Part shown: positions 1 through 4,761 of the stretch, one piece after another
How positions within the stretch are numbered: the first letter of the stretch is position 1
Layout: the number at the start of each line of letters is the position of its first letter
NCBI GenBank assembly: GCA_903644035.1
Contig: CAHJXG010000604.1
Location: forward strand, 1-7,852
Origin: Rhodospirillales bacterium
GTDB taxonomy: Bacteria; Pseudomonadota; Alphaproteobacteria; Acetobacterales; Acetobacteraceae
Length of the DNA: 7,852 bases
Reading direction: 5' to 3'
Notes under the pieces: generated by a model
What the model was told of the DNA's origin: nothing
What the model saw: only the letters and a program-made list of their open reading frames with translations
Databases searched by the model: none
Translations under genes and position numbers: made by a program

Positions 1-2
1 TT

Positions 3-188
3 GACTTGGCCCGCCGGCTGGGCGGCGTGCTGGCCGCCGCCTCTGCCCGGCTGACGCTCACGGAGGCCGGCATCGGCCCGGGTGCGGCCGACGGGCTTCG
101 GCCGCTGACGCCCGAACTCCTGGCCAGCCGCCTCACGATCCCGCCGGGTGCCCGCCACCCTGCCCCGTCCCAGGACCCCGCATCATGA
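3..188 (+). CDS. flhF: FlhF, signal-recognition-type GTPase for flagellar placement (C-terminal end only)
   Basis: This is the last 61 codons of a gene that enters from the left; the reading frame is open from base 3 and ends at the TGA at 186-188. The translation starts DLARRLGGVLAAA, continues with LTEAGIGPGAADGLRPLTP, and ends in a short proline-rich tail. In FlhF the stretch after the TKLD guanine-specificity motif reads much like this, so the first D is probably the D of that motif; the other GTPase motifs lie outside the window. FlhF is an SRP-family GTPase that recruits the flagellar basal body to the cell pole. The stop codon overlaps the start of the next gene (ATGA), and that gene encodes FlhG, the usual partner, which is the main support for this call. 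The fragment is short, so the family call rests on sequence feel plus context. Confidence 0.82.
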   Translation, partial: DLARRLGGVLAAASARLTLTEAGIGPGAADGLRPLTPELLASRLTIPPGARHPAPSQDPAS

Positions 189-991
189 CACAGCCCGCCG
201 TTCGCGCCTTCTCACCGCCCGCGGCGCGGTCGGACCGGGCAGGACGCACCATCGCGGTGGCGTCCGGCAAGGGAGGCGTCGGCAAGACCTGGTTCGCCAT
301 CACGCTCGCGCATGCGCTGGCGCGGAGCGGCCAACGGGTGCTGCTGTTTGACGCCGACCTCGGCCTGGCCAACGTCGATATTCAGCTCGGCCTGGTCCCG
401 GTGCTGGATCTAGGCTCCGTCGTGTCCGGGGCCGCGACGCTTTCGGACGCCATCGCCGGCTTTGCGCCGGGTGGGTTCGACATCATGGCGGGCCGGTCTG
501 GCTCCGGAGGCCTCGCCGCGCTCGATCCCGTGGCCCTGGAAGGCATTCTCTCGATGCTCGCGTCGGCCACGGCGCCATATGACGTCGTGCTGCTCGACCT
601 CGGTGCCGGCGTCGACCGTTCGGTCCGGCGCCTGGCGGCCTGGGCCGACACCCTGCTGGTTGTCGCGACGGAGGAGCCGACGAGCCTGACCGACGCCTAC
701 GCGACGATGAAGCTGCACGCAGCCGACCGGCCCGGCGGCGACGCGCGCTTGGTCGTGAACCTGTGCAGCACGCCGGCCGCCGGGGCGCGCACGGCGGCGA
801 CCTTGACCCGGGCCTGCACCGCCTTCCTCGGGCGTACGCCGCCGCTGCTCGGCACGATCCGGCGCGACCCGCATGTGCAGGACGCGATCCGCCGGCAGAG
901 CCTGCTGCTGACCCGTCATCCCAATTGCCCGGCGAGCCTTGACGTCGAGCAGATCGCTGCGGGAATCACTGACGAACGGCCGGCTGCGTGA
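185..991 (+). CDS. flhG: FlhG, MinD-like ATPase controlling flagellar number
   Basis: This 268-residue P-loop ATPase of the MinD/ParA class carries a deviant Walker A motif, GKGGVGKTW (residues 28-36, with the signature Lys29 and the P-loop Lys34). It also has DADLGLANVDIQLGL (56-70, switch I region, characteristic of FlhG) and a hydrophobic Walker B strand, VVLLDLGAG (134-142). VATEEPTSLTDAYATMK (160-176) is another FlhG hallmark. FlhG is known to act with FlhF to set flagellar number and position by an ATP-driven dimerisation cycle at the membrane. The start at 185 is supported by an AGGA at 172-175 and by the 4-base overlap with flhF, which implies translational coupling. The N-terminus before the P-loop (residues 1-21) is short and rich in Pro/Ala/Arg. 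I do not see the DQAxxLR-type motif that in other FlhG proteins stimulates the FlhF GTPase. The C-terminus (about 235-268) may include a membrane-targeting helix, but none is obvious. Confidence 0.93.
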   Translation: MTQPAVRAFSPPAARSDRAGRTIAVASGKGGVGKTWFAITLAHALARSGQRVLLFDADLGLANVDIQLGLVPVLDLGSVVSGAATLSDAIAGFAPGGFDIMAGRSGSGGLAALDPVALEGILSMLASATAPYDVVLLDLGAGVDRSVRRLAAWADTLLVVATEEPTSLTDAYATMKLHAADRPGGDARLVVNLCSTPAAGARTAATLTRACTAFLGRTPPLLGTIRRDPHVQDAIRRQSLLLTRHPNCPASLDVEQIAAGITDERPAA

Positions 992-1031
992 GATCGGGCG
1001 GCGATCCAAAGACCATGGGGTGTCATTGTCG

Positions 1032-1082
1032 CTGCGAAGGCCTATCTGCATGCAGCATCAACTCGGCATCCGAGCTTCGCAG
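1032..1082 (+). promoter_or_regulatory. Structured leader in front of opgC
   Basis: In the 99-base gap between flhG and opgC the sequences CTGCGAAG (1032-1039) and CTTCGCAG (1075-1082) are perfect reverse complements. Inside the loop they enclose a perfect 5-bp hairpin, CTCGG-CAT-CCGAG (1062-1074), directly adjoining the right arm so the two helices could stack, and a 10-base palindrome CTGCATGCAG (1046-1055). The right arm takes in the first two bases of the Shine-Dalgarno AGGAGG (1081-1086). The base pairing is seen directly; a role in controlling translation is inferred. A plain chance structure in GC-rich DNA remains possible. Confidence 0.4.
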
Positions 1083-1086
1083 GAGG
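1081..1086 (+). promoter_or_regulatory. Strong ribosome binding site of opgC
   Basis: A full AGGAGG lies four bases before the ATG at 1091. This is the best Shine-Dalgarno in the window and fixes the start of the OpgC-family gene. Its first two bases also form the end of the right arm of the inverted repeat described for the leader. Confidence 0.8.
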
Positions 1087-1090
1087 CGGC

Positions 1091-2236
1091 ATGGTCCTGA
1101 TCGGTTCCAACCGCGACCTGCGGATCGACTTCTTCCGCGGCGTCGCGCTGTGGTGGATCTTTATGGATCACATTCCGGACAACTGGCTGGCGCAATTCAG
1201 CCTGCGGAACTTCGCGTTGTGTGACGCGACTGAAATCTTTGTCCTGCTGGCCGGCTATGCCGCCGGGCTGGCCTATGGGCGCAGCATGGATCGACACGGA
1301 TGGCTGTTTGCGGGTGCGGACGTGCTGCGGCGGGCATGGGTGCTGTACGTCGCTCACATCTTCCTGTTCGTGGTGTTCAGCGCCCAGGTGTCGTACTCGG
1401 CAACGGCGTTGGACCGGTCTGAATACCTGGATGAGATCCACCTCGACGTTCTTGCCGAGGCGCCCTACCGCGCCATGCTCGAGGCATTGTTTCTGACATT
1501 CCAGCCGGCTTACCTGAACATCCTGCCAATGTATGTTGCTCTCCTCGCCATGTTCGCATTGGTGATGCCGCTCCTCCGTGTGCCCCTTTTGCTGCTTGTC
1601 CTGTCACTCTCTATTTATACTTTTACCAGAATAACCGGATACAACTTTCCTTCCTGGACCGGCGGTGGATGGTATTTTAATCCAGTTGCCTGGCAGTTGC
1701 TGTTTGTCATCGGCTCCATTCTCGCCTATGCGCCCCCAAGATGGCCCGTCCGCCCCATCCTCCTCGACATCGCCTCCGTGTTCGTCGTTCTGGTGGGAGT
1801 AAGCCTACTGTGGCTGATCTGGCCCTATCCCGAGATCACCTCACGCCTGTCGGCCGGCGCTGCGCGCATTCTCCTGTCGGTGGACAAGGAGGGCCTGCAT
1901 CCCATGCGCCTGGTGTCGATCCTGGCCCTTGCCTGGTTGGTGTCCCGGAGCGTGTCGATCCATGCCGCCTGGCTGCACAGGTGGTTTGCCCGGCCGCTCG
2001 TCCTGTGCGGGCAGCACTCACTCCCGGTGTTCTGCGCGGGCATTTTCCTGTCGTTTCTGGGCCGCCTGGTGATGGAGGAACGCGGGGATTGGGCCGTGCA
2101 GGCCGGGGTCAACGCGACCGGCATCGCCGCCATGGTGGCCGTAGGGGCCTTGGCGGCGTGGTACCGGCAGAAAGGACGGGTGAGCCGGGCAATCTTGCCA
2201 GACATGCCAAAAGCCAGTAACGCAGGCGTGATATGA
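1091..2236 (+). CDS. opgC: OpgC-family membrane acyltransferase
   Basis: This is a 381-residue polytopic membrane protein. The N-terminus carries the family's opening block: RIDFFRGVALWWIFMDHIPDN (residues 11-31, shown as DFFRG...MDHIPDN), then LRNFALCDATEIFVLLAGYAAG (about 38-59). It is followed by roughly eight to ten hydrophobic segments (about 47-62, 82-98, 143-158, 164-178, 198-213, 224-244, 273-288, 308-322, 337-356). OpgC proteins are inner-membrane acyltransferases; the E. coli member adds succinyl groups to osmoregulated periplasmic glucans. Here the acyl group and acceptor are unknown, and no glucan synthase genes (opgGH or ndvB type) are in view. The start is fixed by AGGAGG at 1081-1086. 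The stop overlaps the next start (ATGA, 2233-2236), so the two products are probably made together. A patch at 1601-1690 is only about 43% GC (39 of 90 bases by hand count), unlike the rest of the gene; it encodes one membrane segment and the loop after it, so residue choice may explain it. The family call is firm; the symbol is at family level. Confidence 0.85.
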   Translation: MVLIGSNRDLRIDFFRGVALWWIFMDHIPDNWLAQFSLRNFALCDATEIFVLLAGYAAGLAYGRSMDRHGWLFAGADVLRRAWVLYVAHIFLFVVFSAQVSYSATALDRSEYLDEIHLDVLAEAPYRAMLEALFLTFQPAYLNILPMYVALLAMFALVMPLLRVPLLLLVLSLSIYTFTRITGYNFPSWTGGGWYFNPVAWQLLFVIGSILAYAPPRWPVRPILLDIASVFVVLVGVSLLWLIWPYPEITSRLSAGAARILLSVDKEGLHPMRLVSILALAWLVSRSVSIHAAWLHRWFARPLVLCGQHSLPVFCAGIFLSFLGRLVMEERGDWAVQAGVNATGIAAMVAVGALAAWYRQKGRVSRAILPDMPKASNAGVI

Positions 2237-3060
2237 GTGTTCCTTCGGTTGCATCCGTGTTGGTGTCTGTCTTTGTGCTCTGCGCCGGGCCAGCAATGGC
2301 CTTGGCGCCGCCCGATGTGTGCCAGGCCGCAGATGACCTTGCCGGCATGGCCATTCCGATGCCCAAGGTCGGGGCTGTGCTGCGCCCCGATGCGGTCCTC
2401 GACATCCTGGCCGTCGGCTCCGCGACGATGTTCGGACCGGAGGCAAGCGTCAGCCCCGGCACGATCACCAGCCAGGCATTCGGCGAGAGCAGCAAGGCCC
2501 CGGTTCCGGCCAAGCTGTTCAACGGACCTGCCTCCGAGCGGGCATTCCCGTTGCAGATGGCCAAGGAGCTGAAGCGTTCGGTTCCAGGTCTTGATGTCAG
2601 GATGACCGTCCGGGGCGGCCGCAACCTGCTGGCGACCGACATGCTCGACCTGCTTCGATCCGAACTGGCCAGCCACCACTACGACCTGGTGCTGTGGCAA
2701 ACGGGAACCGTCGAAGCAGTGCGCAACATCCCGCCGGGCGAGTTCAGCCAGACCCTGTCCGACGGCGCCGAAGCGGTGGCAGCGGCCGGTGCCAACCTCG
2801 CCTTGGTGGATCCGCAATTCAGCCGTTTCCTGCAAACCAGCAGCAACCTCGAGCCTTACGAGCAGGCGCTCCAGCAGGTTGCGGCCACGCCGGGCGTCAT
2901 GCTGTTCCGCCGCTATGATCTGATGCATAGCTGGGCCAACGAGGGCCAGATCGATCTGGAGCGCACGCCGCGATCAGACCGGCAGAAGGTCATCGAGACG
3001 CTGCATGCGTGCCTGGGCAAGCACCTGGCTCGCCTGATCTTGGACTCCGCCCGCCTGTGA
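2233..3060 (+). CDS. Exported SGNH-fold protein, apparently lacking catalytic residues
   Basis: This 275-residue protein has an N-terminal signal peptide (hydrophobic residues about 5-22, likely cut after AMA-LA near 23-25), so it should act in the periplasm. The body follows the SGNH/GDSL hydrolase layout. A beta strand leads to VGSATMFG (61-68, block I position), VRGGRN (126-131) fits block II with its glycine, and LVLWQTGTVEAV (152-163) fits block III. The C-terminal PRSDRQK...HACLGKHLARLI (246-269) aligns with the DxxH block. Relative to active relatives the nucleophile serine falls on Ala64, the oxyanion Asn on Val160, and the histidine on Lys252, with Asp249 kept. That alignment is from memory and by eye. 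A Pro/Ser-rich insert (about 71-104) follows block I. SGNH proteins often work with membrane acyltransferases on envelope polysaccharides, and this gene is coupled to the OpgC-family gene by an ATGA overlap with a weak AGG at 2224-2226. It may be a binding or scaffolding partner rather than an enzyme. It could instead be a divergent enzyme whose active residues I misaligned. Confidence 0.75.
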   Translation: MSVPSVASVLVSVFVLCAGPAMALAPPDVCQAADDLAGMAIPMPKVGAVLRPDAVLDILAVGSATMFGPEASVSPGTITSQAFGESSKAPVPAKLFNGPASERAFPLQMAKELKRSVPGLDVRMTVRGGRNLLATDMLDLLRSELASHHYDLVLWQTGTVEAVRNIPPGEFSQTLSDGAEAVAAAGANLALVDPQFSRFLQTSSNLEPYEQALQQVAATPGVMLFRRYDLMHSWANEGQIDLERTPRSDRQKVIETLHACLGKHLARLILDSARL

Positions 3061-3146
3061 CCGGTTGAAGCAGCGTCGCAGCCAAGCTGTCGGGAAATAT
3101 CTGCCCACTTGCCGCACCGGAACCTTACGCTCCGTCGTGCTTTGGG

Positions 3147-3344
3147 ATGGACATGGCATCCTATGAGACAGTTTCGGCGGCGAACGTCAACGGCGCTGAC
3201 GACACCGCGCTTGCCGTCTGGCTGGAGACAAGCCTTGCCCAGAGGTTTGAGCGGGCGCTGGACGAACCGCTGCCTGCGGCTTTGCTGGAAATTCTCGAGG
3301 CAGAGATACAAGCCAATGCCAGCTTCATAAATATTCGAAATTAA
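3147..3344 (+). CDS. Small NepR-like protein (putative anti-sigma factor)
   Basis: This 65-residue acidic protein has no signal peptide and no membrane segment. Its core, LAVWLETSLAQRFERALDEP (22-41), then LPAALLEILEAEI (42-54), has the pattern of NepR: a first helix, the EPxP turn, and a second helix rich in Leu. NepR is the anti-sigma factor of the alphaproteobacterial general stress response. It binds the sigma factor EcfG and is released when phosphorylated PhyR takes it over. Neither phyR nor ecfG is in view, so this would be an orphan copy or a paralogue. The frame has GC-rich third positions through its core, which supports it being real, and loses them in the last seven codons. Start choice is uncertain: ATG 3147 has no clear Shine-Dalgarno, while ATG 3153 has GGGATGG at 3144-3150. 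It may also be a short hypothetical protein that only resembles NepR. Confidence 0.6.
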   Translation: MDMASYETVSAANVNGADDTALAVWLETSLAQRFERALDEPLPAALLEILEAEIQANASFINIRN

Positions 3345-3371
3345 CCCGGACTTGCAAGCTTCCATGTCGAA

Positions 3372-3388
3372 CGCATGATCGCGCATGA
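3372..3388 (+). repeat. Tandem CGCATGA repeat with 10-base period
   Basis: CGCATGA occurs at 3372-3378 and again at 3382-3388, separated by TCG, giving a repeat period of one DNA turn. A third CATG lies 11 bases upstream (3363-3366). Such head-to-tail half-sites are the layout used by OmpR/PhoB-type regulators. The repeat is seen directly; binding by a regulator is inference. Confidence 0.35.
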
Positions 3389-3473
3389 AACCTTGTTTGG
3401 TGTTTCTACTTCCAAGACGTCAGTTACTATCGTCGTGCAGCAAAGATGTTGAACCGAAAATTGCTCGCGTTGG

Positions 3474-3490
3474 CTTGATAAAAAATCAAG
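3474..3490 (+). repeat. Inverted repeat CTTGAT-A5-ATCAAG
   Basis: A perfect 6-bp inverted repeat around five A residues lies 127 bases before mlaA. It could be an operator for a dimeric regulator. It is not followed by a T-run on the plus strand, so a terminator reading into mlaA is unlikely. It may also be chance in an AT-rich patch. Confidence 0.35.
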
Positions 3491-3606
3491 GCGATGACGA
3501 CCCTATTGTGCTAGACAGGCGACAATCCGTCAGAAAGCGCCAAGTTTAGGGCGCCAAGCCGGCGCGCGACGCGGGGTGGCTCGCACGGGCACCGCGCGTT
3601 CTTATC

Positions 3607-3610
3607 GGAG
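3607..3610 (+). promoter_or_regulatory. Ribosome binding site of mlaA
   Basis: GGAG lies six bases before the ATG at 3617. It selects this start over later in-frame methionines and leaves a complete lipoprotein signal peptide. Confidence 0.65.
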
Positions 3611-3616
3611 TAGCGA

Positions 3617-4405
3617 ATGCCTGTTTATGACAAATCCTTCCCAGCGCTGCGGGCTGCCACCCTGCTGATGGCCGTTGCGCTTCTGGGAAGCGGGTGCGCG
3701 ACACGCCCGGCCGCGACGGATCCCGAAGCGGTGGCGGATTATCAGGCGGACAACGATCCTTTGGAGCCGACCAACCGCTTCCTCTACCGGGTCAATGACG
3801 TCCTCGACACCAATGTGCTGAAACCGGTGGCTCAGGGTTACCGATATGTTGTGCCTGGCGTTGTGCGCCGCTCGCTCGGCAACGCGCTCAGGAACGTCGC
3901 AAGCCCCGTGGTCTTCGCCAACGACGTCCTGCAGGGGCACCCGCGCTATGCCGCGGAGACGGTGACCCGCTTCGTGGTGAACTCGACCGTGGGCGTGGGG
4001 GGGCTGTTCGACGTGGCGGACGACCTCGGCCTGCCGCCGCATCGTGGCGCCAACTTCGCCACGACGCTTGGAGTTTGGGGAGTGGGGGAAGGACCTTTCC
4101 TGTTCCTGCCGCTGCTCGGCCCGTCGAACGTGCGGGACACCGGGGGATACGCCGGCAACGTCCTGCTTGACCCGTTCACCTGGGTGAGCTTCGGCGGTGT
4201 CAACGCCCTTGCGGGATCCCGCTTTGGCGTGGGCGCGGTGGACACGCGGGAACAGCTGCTGGACCCCGTGGATCAGGTCAAACGGGACTCGCTCGATCCC
4301 TACGCGACCTTCCGCAGCGCCTACCGTCAGAGCCGCGCCGCCGAAATCGAGGCGGCCCGCCAGGATGGCAAGCCGTTGCCGCCGCCGCACTCGTCCATGC
4401 CATAG
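3617..4405 (+). CDS. mlaA: MlaA (VacJ) family outer-membrane lipoprotein
   Basis: This 262-residue lipoprotein precursor has positively charged residues, a hydrophobic stretch (about 11-23), then a lipobox ending LLGSGC with the acylated cysteine at residue 27. The mature part has the family signatures DPLEPTNRFLYRVND (47-61), the FVVNSTVGVGGLFDVAD region (119-135), and HRGANFATTLGVWGVGEGPF (142-161) leading into LFLPLLGPSNVRDTGG (162-177). MlaA sits in the outer membrane with a porin and removes misplaced phospholipids from the outer leaflet, passing them to periplasmic MlaC and the inner-membrane MlaFEDB transporter. None of those partners is in this window. Length is normal for the family. 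The C-terminus ends in a proline-rich tail (KPLPPPHSS). The gene stands alone: 272 bases of gap precede it and a minus-strand gene remnant follows. Confidence 0.94.
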   Translation: MPVYDKSFPALRAATLLMAVALLGSGCATRPAATDPEAVADYQADNDPLEPTNRFLYRVNDVLDTNVLKPVAQGYRYVVPGVVRRSLGNALRNVASPVVFANDVLQGHPRYAAETVTRFVVNSTVGVGGLFDVADDLGLPPHRGANFATTLGVWGVGEGPFLFLPLLGPSNVRDTGGYAGNVLLDPFTWVSFGGVNALAGSRFGVGAVDTREQLLDPVDQVKRDSLDPYATFRSAYRQSRAAEIEAARQDGKPLPPPHSSMP

Positions 4406-4434
4406 GGTTCGCGCACCCGGCATCAGGCGTCGCC

Positions 4435-4616
4435 TCAGATCAAAGCGACGATGCGGCCACCCGCGCGAACTCCCGGCACATCGGGAACGCTCCGCGCCGG
4501 TGGGTGTCGGGCACGCTGTCCCATATCCCGGCGCTGGCCCCCAGGAACGGCTTGTGCCCGGTGAGGCCGGAGCTGTTCACCAGGATGTCCGGGGTGTCGA
4601 GGCGGCCACGGCCACC
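4435..4616 (-). pseudogene. Remnant of a short-chain dehydrogenase/reductase (SDR) gene
   Basis: Read on the minus strand, this stretch encodes GRLDTPDILVNSSGLTG, then HKPFLGASAGIWDSV, then FPMCREFARV. This closely follows the middle of classical SDR enzymes, where GRLDILVNNAG is followed by the helix containing W(D/E)xV, a DxNLRG stretch and an REFAR helix. At about 4455-4465 the frame breaks: the continuation GGRIVALI, which matches the SDR strand GGRIVNIS, is in another frame and stops at 4435-4437. The N-terminal TGxxxGIG nucleotide motif and the catalytic YxxxK are both missing, so it cannot make a working enzyme. Upstream on that strand (4617-4761) I see no further SDR sequence. It is probably a relic of deletion or past recombination next to the oxidoreductase gene. 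Sequence error would account for the frameshift but not for the missing ends. Confidence 0.7.
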
Positions 4617-4761
4617 TTGGCGCTCTGGAAGAACGCCAATGGCCCGGCAGCCGCACCGGCGCTTGGCCCATCGGCGTGCAACCTGTTTTGCGGGCGCTCC
4701 TAGGGATCGCACGCCCCGGCGGCGCGTTGCTTGGCTCCGAACCGCAACCGAGGAGACCAGT
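4617..4761 (+). other. Upstream region of the oxidoreductase gene
   Basis: Apart from the SDR remnant, the 356-base gap between mlaA and the oxidoreductase contains little. A long plus-strand frame is open through 4504-4761 in phase with the oxidoreductase, but the peptide is rich in Arg/Pro with no domain. The Shine-Dalgarno AGGAG at 4751-4755, six bases before the ATG at 4762, and the Tat signal that begins there show that translation starts at 4762. No clear promoter was found. Confidence 0.55.

Larger units (their letters stand above)
3345..3616 (+). other. Gene-free, AT-richer regulatory gap before mlaA
   Basis: These 272 bases hold no convincing reading frame on either strand and are visibly richer in A+T than the flanking genes, particularly 3390-3500. 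They contain a 7-bp tandem repeat at 3372-3388, a 6-bp inverted repeat at 3474-3490 and an 8-base direct repeat GCGCCAAG at 3537-3544 and 3551-3558. The mlaA promoter must lie here or upstream, but I could not find a -35/-10 pair with good spacing (TTGAAC at 3449-3454 and TTGATA at 3475-3480 are 20 bases apart). No stem followed by a T-run was found, so no intrinsic terminator is claimed. Confidence 0.5.

Noticed and set aside
993..1007. GATCG-GGCGG-CGATC hairpin after flhG as a terminator
   Set aside because: The stem is only 5 bp and no T-run follows.
1825..2928. Minus-strand open frame (367 codons) across the OpgC and SGNH genes
   Set aside because: It spans the junction of two well-supported plus-strand genes and shows no recognisable family.
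3079..3089. CAGC-CAA-GCTG hairpin after the SGNH gene as a terminator
   Set aside because: A 4-bp stem with no T-run; not distinguishable from chance.
3119..3143. EcfG-type promoter (GGAAC, 16 bases, CTTT) before the NepR-like gene
   Set aside because: The -35 box matches GGAAC but the -10 is CTTT rather than CGTT. It lies so close to the start codons at 3147/3153 that the transcript would be almost leaderless. Too weak to list as a feature.
2913..3386. Minus-strand open frame overlapping the NepR-like gene
   Set aside because: Composition is Arg/Cys/Ser-rich with no motif, and it overlaps the end of the SGNH gene. The plus-strand 65-residue frame has better codon use and a family-like pattern.
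3602..4423. Minus-strand open frame opposite mlaA
   Set aside because: It mirrors mlaA almost exactly, and mlaA has lipobox and family motifs; the mirror is an artefact of GC-rich third positions.
4504..4761. N-terminal extension of the oxidoreductase frame to an ATG at 4504
   Set aside because: The extension is Arg/Pro-rich without a domain and runs over the antisense SDR remnant. AGGAG and a Tat signal place the start at 4762.
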